Below, piece after piece: positions 40,591 through 47,553 of a stretch of DNA of 64,000 bases. Under the pieces are notes generated by a model. That model did not search any database and was not told the DNA's origin. It worked only from the letters and a program-made list of their open reading frames with translations. The DNA is taken from the NCBI RefSeq assembly GCF_900187295.1, contig NZ_LT906473.1:1736001-1800000 (forward strand). Reading direction: 5' to 3'. This stretch comes from Corynebacterium cystitidis (lineage in GTDB: Bacteria > Actinomycetota > Actinomycetes > Mycobacteriales > Mycobacteriaceae). Both the position numbers and the translations under genes were made by a program. Numbering within the stretch: the stretch's first letter is position 1; every line of letters starts with the position of its first letter.

Positions 40591-41657
40591 TGATTGGGAT
40601 ACTTTTCCACGGCCCTACCATCTTTGACAATGGCTGGGCCGCCAAGCTCTTACAGGTTTTTCCTGAGCATCGGGCTCTGCTAGCGGGAACCATGGCACGT
40701 ACAGCTCTTCTCGACGCTGGACTCAGTAGCGTGGAAAGCCCTGGGTGCAAGGCATCAGTTGGGATCAGCGAACTTGCTAAGACCTGTAGCACGGTGATTT
40801 TTTGCGCGCATAGTTCAACCGAGGCCTCAGGCACCGCGCTTGGTTCGATGGTGTCCACCCAGATTGACGCTGATATAGCACTACTACAGGTAGAAACTAA
40901 TGGGATGCGTTGGACCAGTCACAAAGGCACAGCACCTTTTCATGTTGTAAGCATGCTCGAAGAACTAGGTTTCCAGCAGGCCTCGCCCGCAATTGCACAC
41001 CATCACATCTGGCAGGAAAATGGCACCACCTATCGCCGTATAAACGCAGTCGCTCCCGGAGATAATATTCTTATCAACGGTATTTTTATCGGCGTGGCCC
41101 AGAGTGATCACGTAGTAATATCGCTGCACAATGGTGAAATCCGCCATGTTAGCAACACCGCTATTAAAGAACACGGATTGGAAAAATTGGTGCGCTTCGG
41201 CCCCATTGATTTAGGCGCCGCCAAGGTTGTGGCTACCCCAACGTTGCGAGCCACTCCTGCTCCACGAGTAGTGCGGGCGAACACCGGGAAAGGTGTAGCT
41301 TTTATCGACCACGCTGCTAAAAACGTGTTTGAGCTCGCAGCAGGCTGTGCCGGAGCAGTCACGGTTGGTGATGACACCACTGCGATTTGTGGCGATATAC
41401 TGCACCGGTTTAGCGTACCCGTGTTAGGGATTATCGACGGCGACGGTGACAAACTCTACTCCGCCAAGACGTTCGCCCCAGGTTCAACAGAGCTTGTCGT
41501 GCATGCAGACGACGCGGCTGGCCTGCACATTAAAGACCGCATTTTCCAGGGCGCGGATTACCTCGCATGGGACTTCCCCGAGGTGAAGGAAGCCATAATC
41601 AAGCTCTTGGGAAGCCAAATTCGATCGCGCACCGACCACGATAATCCACTATCTTAA
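40590..41657 (+). CDS. DUF2117-like protein
   Basis: The 355-residue protein begins GILFHGPTIFDNGWAAKLL and has LAGTMARTALLDAGLSSVE near residue 35, a central strand-rich region (GDNILINGIFIGVAQSDHV), and PVLGIIDGDGDKLYSAKTF near residue 285. This order (HGP.I.D.G; GGTM.RTA..DA.LE; GI.DGD.D) is what I recall of DUF2117, a family described mainly from methanogenic archaea and of unknown function. The predicted fold is cytoplasmic. Its coupling to a TPR gene and divergence from an iron-type importer suggest a role tied to the imported ligand. The family call is moderately sure. Confidence 0.6.
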   Translation: MIGILFHGPTIFDNGWAAKLLQVFPEHRALLAGTMARTALLDAGLSSVESPGCKASVGISELAKTCSTVIFCAHSSTEASGTALGSMVSTQIDADIALLQVETNGMRWTSHKGTAPFHVVSMLEELGFQQASPAIAHHHIWQENGTTYRRINAVAPGDNILINGIFIGVAQSDHVVISLHNGEIRHVSNTAIKEHGLEKLVRFGPIDLGAAKVVATPTLRATPAPRVVRANTGKGVAFIDHAAKNVFELAAGCAGAVTVGDDTTAICGDILHRFSVPVLGIIDGDGDKLYSAKTFAPGSTELVVHADDAAGLHIKDRIFQGADYLAWDFPEVKEAIIKLLGSQIRSRTDHDNPLS

Positions 41658-41686
41658 GTCGGTGCATACCCACCGATTCACAGGCT

Positions 41687-41818
41687 CCTTAATCTCCCCA
41701 GGTTAGGGCACACGGCCGGGGCTGTAGCCTCCGACCGCTCCCCCGGAACGTGGAGATTTCACACCACCCAGCATGGAATACAGCCCCACCCGTACCCGAC
41801 TAACGGTAGAGATTAAGG
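41687..41818. ncRNA. Candidate structured RNA (long rod-like hairpin)
   Basis: Complementary blocks in strict order fold the 132-bp region between two convergent genes. CCTTAATCTC (41687-41696) pairs with 41809-41818, GTTA plus GGG (41702-41708) pairs with TAAC and CCC (41795-41804), GG with CC, and GGGGCTGTA (41718-41726) pairs with 41779-41787. This gives about 28 pairs plus an inner stem CTCC/GGAG. There is no T-tract, so it is not a simple terminator. It has a 6S-like rod shape but no recognised family signature; the SRP tip motif is absent. The strand is undetermined. Confidence 0.5.
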
Positions 41819-41827
41819 TGACCAATC

Positions 41828-42400
41828 CTAGCGTTTACGCGGATTATCACGCACCAACTGGACAAATACGTCGAGGTAGCGCTGGACAAAGTCGATTGTA
41901 GACTGGTCCTTAAAGGCACCTTGATCGTCGAGAAGCTGATCAGACCTGCCAAGGAAAACCTCAGGCTGGCCAGTAATTGGCATCTCAAAGTAGGACAACG
42001 CCAAACGCAAGTTCTTGTGAGATGAATAACCACCCATCCGGCCCACCGAATGCGAGATAATGCCCGCAGGCAGACCAGTCCACGCGACATCCGCGTTGGG
42101 CTTGGAACCGATATCCACAGCATTCTTTAGTACGGCCGGGATGGTGCGGTTGTTTTCCGAGGTGACAAACAAAACACCGTCAGCAGCCTTAATGGTTTCA
42201 CGGAACTCGGTATACGACTCCGGAAGTTGAACCTCAGGGGTGTCGGGATTGTCGTAGTCGAAGTTATACAACGGCAGGTGACCAATTTCCACAATTTCTG
42301 CCTGGAAATCATCTGGCATCATACCGATCGCTTGGTTGGCGATTTTACGTGCGTTAGATCCGGAGCGCAGGCTACCTACGAGGACTGCGATTTTATACAT
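41828..42400 (-). CDS. NADPH-dependent FMN reductase family protein
   Basis: From the ATG at 42400 (MYKIAVLVGSLRSGSNARKI, with GAAAGGAAAC upstream) the protein has about 190 residues with a flavodoxin-like fold. The FMN-binding loop is GSLRSGSNAR, then GVLFVTSENNRTIPAVLKNA and a GRMGGYSSHKNLR segment that replaces the usual GxxGGxRA loop. It should reduce FMN or quinones with NADPH. It is divergent from the BLUF gene 212 bp away; both use flavins. Confidence 0.88.
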   Translation of the reverse strand: MYKIAVLVGSLRSGSNARKIANQAIGMMPDDFQAEIVEIGHLPLYNFDYDNPDTPEVQLPESYTEFRETIKAADGVLFVTSENNRTIPAVLKNAVDIGSKPNADVAWTGLPAGIISHSVGRMGGYSSHKNLRLALSYFEMPITGQPEVFLGRSDQLLDDQGAFKDQSTIDFVQRYLDVFVQLVRDNPRKR

Positions 42401-42548
42401 GGAATGTTTCCTTTCAGCATGAGGCAAATGAGTTCACACATGATTGTAGTTCATCTCACTGAACTTGGTAGTTCGCCCAGTGGAACATAGCGGACGGCCG
42501 GTTAAATACTCGAGCTGCCCCGTCCTCAACCACGAACATGAAACTCGA

Positions 42549-42577
42549 TTGAGATAAGATAAACCGCAGATTATATG
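42549..42577 (+). promoter_or_regulatory. Promoter candidate of the BLUF gene
   Basis: -35 TTGAGA (42549-42554) and -10 TATATG (42572-42577) with a 17-bp spacer lie 35 bp upstream of the BLUF start. Confidence 0.5.
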
Positions 42578-42611
42578 TAATTCGCTCACATTAGACATCA
42601 GTAAGACACGC

Positions 42612-43040
42612 ATGGATTCTCTGAAGTATCTTGTTTACTCATCAGCCGCAGCCGGTACCCCTAACGAAGACACCATGGAAGACATCATGGAAGTCGCTCA
42701 GGCACACAACAGCAGCGTCGACATCACTGGTTTTCTCATTGCACGGGATTTCACTTACGTGCAATTCTTGGAGGGGCCTCCCAAAGAGATCGATTCACTC
42801 ATGGATTCGATTCGTGCCGATAAGCGCCACCACTCCATCCATGTTCTCATCGAAGAACCAGCACCTCGGCGCAGGTTTCCCAAGTGGTCCATGCACTACC
42901 GGCTGCCGCCTCTAGATCGAGTCAATCCTTTCGGGCAGGCGACTGGTGACGTCGATACGCTCATTCATTCCGGCTCCCAAGCCGCACTGCACGAAGCCGC
43001 CGAAAAAGTATCCTCTTGGCTTATAGCTACAGAAACATAG
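42612..43040 (+). CDS. BLUF-domain blue-light receptor
   Basis: The 142-residue protein is a single BLUF domain with a 45-residue extension. All photocycle residues are present at the exact AppA spacing: Tyr9 (YLVYSS), Asn33 (AQAHNSS), Gln51 (YVQFLEG), Trp92 and Met94 (FPKWSMHY). IRADKRHHS is the typical helix end. It should bind FAD and respond to blue light. No output domain (EAL, GGDEF, cyclase) is attached, so it must signal through a partner protein. It lies divergent to a flavin reductase. The ribosome-binding site is weak. Confidence 0.9.
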   Translation: MDSLKYLVYSSAAAGTPNEDTMEDIMEVAQAHNSSVDITGFLIARDFTYVQFLEGPPKEIDSLMDSIRADKRHHSIHVLIEEPAPRRRFPKWSMHYRLPPLDRVNPFGQATGDVDTLIHSGSQAALHEAAEKVSSWLIATET

Positions 43041-43111
43041 TGTGAGCAGCCGGTTGCCCCCAACCGACCTCCATATTGGCAATCAGCCCTGGCTTTAACT
43101 AACCACAGACT

Positions 43112-43142
43112 GAACCAGGTCCCGTTATCCAGGACCCGGTTC
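43112..43142 (+). terminator. Stem-loop after the BLUF gene
   Basis: GAACCAGGTCC (43112-43122) pairs with GGACCCGGTTC (43132-43142) with one mismatch, 72 bp after the BLUF stop. No clear T-run follows, so terminator function is inferred from position. Confidence 0.45.
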
Positions 43143-43312
43143 ACCATGATTGGCTCAGGGACCCTCCGGGGAAAAGATATCTTTCCGCCATTAGGTGGGC
43201 TTGGCCTCAAGTCGTGGACTAGCAGTTAAAGCGGATACCAGCTCCGGAGCCGGCTGAAAACGCGATTTTGGATACGACACCGTAGCATCCGTAATCAGCA
43301 AGGAGTAACCCA

Positions 43313-43447
43313 ATGGTAGACATGTACCGACGCCGCAAGCGCAAAACTAAACCCACAAGCGCCGCCGAAACCGAAATAAAACCCGCAGACCTAGCCCCGG
43401 ATTTTTCATCGTGGTTTTGGTTGTGGTTGGTGTGTGGTGGGGTGTGA
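43313..43447 (+). pseudogene. Short truncated ORF at the island's left edge
   Basis: AAGGAGTAACCC precedes an ATG and a 44-codon frame MVDMYRRRKRKTKPTSAAET, continuing EIKPADLAPDF. The following residues (SSWFWLWLVCGGV) come from G/T-rich DNA and look unrelated. I read it as the 5' end of a basic protein cut off at about 43405 by the start of the accessory island. The family is unknown. Confidence 0.4.
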
Positions 43448-43762
43448 GGAGTAGTGGTGTGGGCGTGGTTGGGGCCCGGCCGTGGAGGTGTCGTCCGGGT
43501 ACGCCGTGAGTGTTGGGGCTGGTGGCGGGCTCTGGGCTGTGGTGCGCCCTCAAGGGGTGTGGTGATTGGTAGGTGTGCTACTGGTGGTGGGGTGAAGATC
43601 CGGAGGCGTTGTAGACGAGTAATAATGCAGGTCAGCAGTGATGCATGTGGATGGGTACCGTCGTAGCGGATAGTGCTTATACGTGCACTACGTGTGGTTT
43701 TCGGAAGCGATTGATAACAGTCAGGCACGCAGTGTTTTTGGTTCCCTTGAGCCACCACCGTT
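43448..43762. other. G/T-rich stretch without recognisable gene
   Basis: The plus strand is dominated by GTGG/GGTG runs; the complementary ORF is proline/threonine/histidine-rich with no family features and is rejected. The sequence may be a decayed mobile-element end. Confidence 0.4.
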
Positions 43763-44101
43763 GTGTGCCAGTGGCGGCATAATCGACTGGTTTATCTCGA
43801 TGTACAACCAGGAGAGCCACTCCGTGAACATGGTCGAGAGTATCTCAAGATCGTCGACCCGGACAACGCCAACCAACAAACAGCGCACCAGTTCGTGAAG
43901 AAATTCAAACGCAATCATCGCGACAACGAACTGAAACAGTACGAACGGCTAGCCAGGATTCCCGGCGACAAACACGCCCGGAACCGAGCCTTCGAGAGAA
44001 TGATGCTCCAGTACCACCAATCCCAAGTCGGGATACTGGTAGAACACGCCCTGGAAGTCAACGGCAACCAACCAGCACTGCTGCGACCGATGATGCACTG
44101 A
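43763..44101 (+). CDS. Hypothetical charged helical protein, probably a gene fragment
   Basis: The 112-codon frame (GTG start) becomes protein-like from REYLKIVDPDNANQQTAHQF onward. It has charged helices (KKFKRNHRDNELKQYERLAR; NRAFERMMLQYHQSQVGILV) and a clean stop at 44099. No ribosome-binding site or real start is visible, and the first ~25 residues look unrelated, so the 5' end is probably lost. It lies 42 bp before a second unknown ORF on the same strand. The family is not recognised. Confidence 0.45.
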   Translation: MCQWRHNRLVYLDVQPGEPLREHGREYLKIVDPDNANQQTAHQFVKKFKRNHRDNELKQYERLARIPGDKHARNRAFERMMLQYHQSQVGILVEHALEVNGNQPALLRPMMH

Positions 44102-44143
44102 TAGCAACCCCAGATTCCGTTTTCACAAGAAAACAACGCAGTA

Positions 44144-44458
44144 ATGAAAGAGACCGTGCGCGAGGGACTGAAGAGCCTAGGCCAAGATCACAGTCCAGCA
44201 GCAGTCGAGAGACTCTGGGAGGAGATGAACCAGCAAGTCGACCAGATCGCCGAAACCTGGCAGATCAAACGCCTAGAGACCTGGGCCAGCGACGCCAACC
44301 TAGTTCCCAGGAGACTAGAGGAGATAAGGAACCTATTTCTCCAGGATCAACGCGAAGCAGCCTGGACCGTGATCGATCAGTACCTGACCGAACCAATCAA
44401 CGCCCTGATGGAACAACAAGACCAGAACGATCCCTGGGCAACCGAGTGGGACAACTAA
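44144..44458 (+). CDS. Hypothetical acidic helical protein, IS target gene
   Basis: The 104-residue ORF encodes a soluble, strongly acidic helical protein (KETVREGLKSLGQDHSPAAV; ERLWEEMNQQVDQIAETWQI; ends DPWATEWDN). No family is recognised. Its last ~130 bases plus nine beyond the stop are repeated at 46137-46275, on the other side of the IS element. The insertion therefore left this copy complete and a spare 3' copy behind. It may form a pair with the preceding fragment. Confidence 0.55.
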   Translation: MKETVREGLKSLGQDHSPAAVERLWEEMNQQVDQIAETWQIKRLETWASDANLVPRRLEEIRNLFLQDQREAAWTVIDQYLTEPINALMEQQDQNDPWATEWDN

Positions 44459-44467
44459 ACGGTGTAA
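44329..44467. repeat. Left copy of a 139-bp target-site duplication
   Basis: Bases 44329-44467 are identical to 46137-46275 as far as I can read and directly flank the IS element. One more G on the left is shared, so the length is 139 or 140 bp. IS1634-type elements are known for long, variable target duplications. Confidence 0.9.
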
Positions 44468-46136
44468 CCTGACTTGGCTCATTTTAGTACGACATTTTCG
44501 GTAGTTTGTTGATGATTTCTTGGATGTTGGCGGGGATCGGGGTTTGGGCGTGGATGGTTTGACCGGCAACGTTGATGGTGAAGGTGCGGTATTTTTTTAG
44601 GGTTCGTACGAGTCGTTTCAGTGATAGGCCTGAGGTTTGTTCTAGTAGGTGTCCGACGGCCATTGCACACATCACGATGGTTAGGTGGGCTTGGATGGAA
44701 TCTTCGAGTCGGGCGTAGACGGGGCGTGCTTTTAGATCGGATTTAGCCATTCGGAAGGATTTCTCGATTCTAAATAACTGCCGGTAGGCCCCGATAACCT
44801 GCTCAGCAGTCAGATCAGTGCGTGAGGTTTCATAGCCTTTGATCCCGGCCATCGCCGTGTGTTTTTCAGCTAGGGCGTAGTTAACTTTCTTGTGTGGTGC
44901 TTTTAGATCGACATACCGGTTACGTTTGACTGGTATGTCACCGGCAACAGCACGCTGAAGCCTTGGCGACTTGTTCTTTAATCCCACGCAGGCTGCGCCG
45001 GGCCCTATCGTGGGAGTACTGGTAGTAGGTTCTTGTTGATGATGTCTTCGGTGCTCTGACATCAGCATGACTATCAGTACTCCAGATCTGGCCGTCCTTG
45101 TAGTCCGTGTCAGGATGATCAGCACGCCATTGGGCAATCACCTGCGGGATGCGAGTGTCTTTAACGCCCAGGATGTAGTGCAGACCGGCGTTGAGGACTG
45201 CTGTTTTGTTAGCGGCGGAAAACATCCCGGCATCAGCCACAATCGTCACGGTATCCAGCTGGTACGCGTCTTGCAGGCGCTGAATCATCGGCAGCATTGT
45301 CTGGGTTTCTGCTTTGGTGCCTTCAAACGCATGAATAGCCAGTGGTAAACCGGCAGCATCGGTGAGCATCCCTACGGTGATTTGTGGCTCGAGGCGGCGT
45401 TCTTTAGAAAACCCTGGTTTACGCAGTTCATCGGGGGTATCGGTTTCGAAATACAACGTGGTCACATCGTAGAGGACTAACACGCCCGGCCCGACAGCAG
45501 CATACCGGGCTAGTGCTTGAGTAATCGGGGTGCGATAAGACTCGGTGGCATAGCGTGGCAAGTGACGTTTAATCGTGGCATACGAGGCAGACTGGACACC
45601 GACTTCTGCCAGGGTTTCCATCGAATCAAACTTGGAACCAGGATGGATCACCCTGGCCGCCACCAAATCATAAAACACCCGGTCACCACCGGTAGCCTCA
45701 ACAAGACCAAGATGGTGAAAACCACCGGCGATAGCATCCAACAACACCCCGGCACGTTCGGTGGTAATCGGCACAGGATTATGTTCACTGCCCGTACCAC
45801 CAGCTGCGCCCACACCGTCTAGACCGAGTTCCAGTTGGGTTTGCCCACTATCAATCAGACGCTGAGCACGTGCTTTTAACACCGCAAGATCGTGTGCGTT
45901 GTGTGCTGAACCAATATGATCAAGTACCGGCTTGCGGTGTTTATAACCCCACACCACCTGCACAGCCGTCGCACCCGAGGCAGTAGTAACTGTACGGATC
46001 TTCGGTGGCATAACTAACAGCCTAGCCCCACCCCCACAACTACCCGCTTAGTACGACATTTCGCACTAAACAAACCCAAACCCACCGGCCACAACGTCAA
46101 TATGATCTACAACACACCAAAATGAGCCAAGTCAGG
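44468..46136 (-). mobile_element. IS1634-family insertion sequence, 1.67 kb
   Basis: The element is bounded by perfect 18-bp terminal inverted repeats (CCTGACTTGGCTCATTTT at 44468-44485 and its complement at 46119-46136), if the outer C/G pair is counted. It carries one transposase gene on the minus strand, broken by a frameshift. It inserted into an accessory-island gene and created a ~139-bp direct duplication. TTTTAGTACGACATTT recurs just inside both ends (near 44482 and, inverted, near 46055), which may be a subterminal transposase site. Confidence 0.92.
44484..46011 (-). pseudogene. IS1634-family transposase with a +1 frameshift
   Basis: The start at 46011 reads MPPKIRTVTTASGATAVQVV. 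The DDE blocks VLVLYDVTTLYFETDTPDEL, SKERRLEPQITVGMLTD and VTIVADAGMFSAANK are intact. After RRSLRGIKEQVAKA (near 44955) one base too many shifts the frame. The second frame then carries the C-terminal part (PVKRNRYVDLKAPH; LFRIEKSFRMAKSDLKARPV; AHLTIVMCAMAVG) to the stop at 44484. The glutamate-region block is therefore separated from the first two aspartates. The clean TIRs and duplication suggest recent insertion and later damage. Confidence 0.88.
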
Positions 46137-46275
46137 GAACCTATTTCTCCAGGATCAACGCGAAGCAGCCTGGACCGTGATCGATCAGTACCTGACCGAA
46201 CCAATCAACGCCCTGATGGAACAACAAGACCAGAACGATCCCTGGGCAACCGAGTGGGACAACTAAACGGTGTAA
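46137..46275. repeat. Right copy of the 139-bp target-site duplication
   Basis: This is the second copy of 44329-44467, starting directly at the right IS end. It holds the 3' part of the acidic ORF (through EWDN and its stop) without a start, so it is non-coding or a relic. Confidence 0.9.
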
Positions 46276-46311
46276 TAGACACCACTACCCGCTCAGGCAC
46301 AGCGAACACCT

Positions 46312-46515
46312 TTGACCGCACTGACTTACAATGCAGGAAATGCTGAACCTTACTTCGGACCCCGTGTCCGGGGGGACACTTATACCCTTGTAGGAATTGC
46401 GGGAGCAATGGGAGGCTTCATGCTTGGCATCGCTTTCCTAGGGATGACATTCAGGATGGCCCGCTCTCAAAATGACAGTACCCCCTCATTCGTGTTTGGA
46501 TACAAAGATGTATGA
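46312..46515 (+). CDS. Possible small membrane protein, uncertain
   Basis: A 67-codon frame from TTG reads through GIAGAMGGFMLGIAFLGMTF, one hydrophobic segment at about residues 28-48, and ends FVFGYKDV. A stop lies a dozen codons upstream and no ribosome-binding site is visible. It may be the tail of an immunity-type or membrane gene left in the Rhs island. Confidence 0.3.
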   Translation: MTALTYNAGNAEPYFGPRVRGDTYTLVGIAGAMGGFMLGIAFLGMTFRMARSQNDSTPSFVFGYKDV

Positions 46516-46768
46516 CGGTGTTTGGGCTAACAGCTCCCGCCTCGCTACGCTCGTTTGGCTGACGCGGAAGTTCGTACCTCACTCCCTTGTCATGAAAAAG
46601 AGCGGTAGGGAAGCTGGAAAAGTCCTGTTGCTCGGCGGGATGAACATTATAAATGCCTGTCTGGCAGTGTCGTTGAATCACACACAGACAGGAACTCACC
46701 CGAACCCACCGCGTTATACCACGGAAACGTTTCGCGATCGCTGAGCAGAAACTGCGTGCCATCCCGAT
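46516..46768. other. Non-coding remnant region downstream of the immunity gene
   Basis: No credible gene is seen. The stretch between the possible small membrane ORF and the immunity gene has short frames only and may contain displaced toxin or immunity scraps. Confidence 0.35.
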
Positions 46769-47542
46769 CTACAAGGGGTTGGTTTCTAACATGTCGCTTT
46801 CAAATAATTCGAGATACCGTGGTGCGTCTTGTCCTCGTAGCGGGGGTTGGATGATCTCACTAAGACCAGCCCAGGCTTTCGTGGCAGGTATGTAGGTGCC
46901 GTCACGGTTAACGGCATCAACAAAGATTCCAGTCGGAGTGTTTTCAGCTTCCGCGCACCCTAGTGCGAAAGCAGCCAGGGTCAGGCCACTGACCAACCGG
47001 GCAATAAGGTTGGTTGGTTGTGTTGTCTCCTGGGCATAGAGAAAATCAAGTAAGCCGTCAAGCTCAGAGGATGCCGAGTCATAAATCCTGGCATAAAACG
47101 CCGCAACTGCGTTCCACAAGGTGGCATAAGGACCTTCGTCGAACTCGGGGAGGCTAAGATCGGCTCGCTCAGTATCTGGGGTGATCGCATCCGGTAAGGC
47201 GGTGGTGGCGAAATGAACCAAAAACCTGTCGTCGATGACCCACCCATCAATCGGGTGGAGCCAGCCATCCAAAAAGCGGGTATCGCCGTGAGCATCACGA
47301 TATTTCATCCGTGCCGTCCTGGGCATCTCGTTCTCCTCAGCTCGTCGTAGCTCAAAGGCAACACCGCCGAGCATCCACATGACGTGGAAGCGGCTAAAGT
47401 CGACCGCCTCGTCTTTTGTCATCGTTGGTGGAGTTTCTGTGGAATACTGCATTATCCCTAAACGGCAACTTGTTTCGTGGGTGATACGCAACAGTCCCGC
47501 AATGGGATCCCAAGCACTATCTTGAAAAGCGTTGTCTACCAT
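46769..47542 (-). CDS. Probable immunity protein of the Rhs toxin
   Basis: The 257-residue protein has no signal or membrane segment. It is acidic, with aromatic-rich blocks (RFHVMWMLGGVAFELRRAEE; DGWVIDDRFLVHFATTALPD; GTYIPATKAWAGLSEIIQPP). The family is not recognised by name. It starts 11 bp after the Rhs stop with AGGAGACTC as ribosome-binding site inside the gap, so it is translated with the toxin gene. That arrangement is the rule for cognate immunity proteins of polymorphic toxins, and this is the basis of the call. Confidence 0.65.
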   Translation of the reverse strand: MVDNAFQDSAWDPIAGLLRITHETSCRLGIMQYSTETPPTMTKDEAVDFSRFHVMWMLGGVAFELRRAEENEMPRTARMKYRDAHGDTRFLDGWLHPIDGWVIDDRFLVHFATTALPDAITPDTERADLSLPEFDEGPYATLWNAVAAFYARIYDSASSELDGLLDFLYAQETTQPTNLIARLVSGLTLAAFALGCAEAENTPTGIFVDAVNRDGTYIPATKAWAGLSEIIQPPLRGQDAPRYLELFESDMLETNPL

Positions 47543-47553
47543 TATTGAGTCTC

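Noticed and set aside
41687-41818. SRP 4.5S RNA, cobalamin riboswitch or simple terminator
   Set aside because: The SRP tip motif and the cobalamin B12-box are absent, and no T-run follows the stem.
43219-43758. Minus-strand ORF of 179 codons
   Set aside because: It is Pro/Thr/His low-complexity translation of G/T-rich DNA with no start signal or family motif, and it overlaps the plus-strand ORF with a good ribosome-binding site.
46451-46762. Minus-strand ORF of 103 codons downstream of the immunity gene
   Set aside because: No start signal, no conserved pattern, and composition unlike neighbouring genes.
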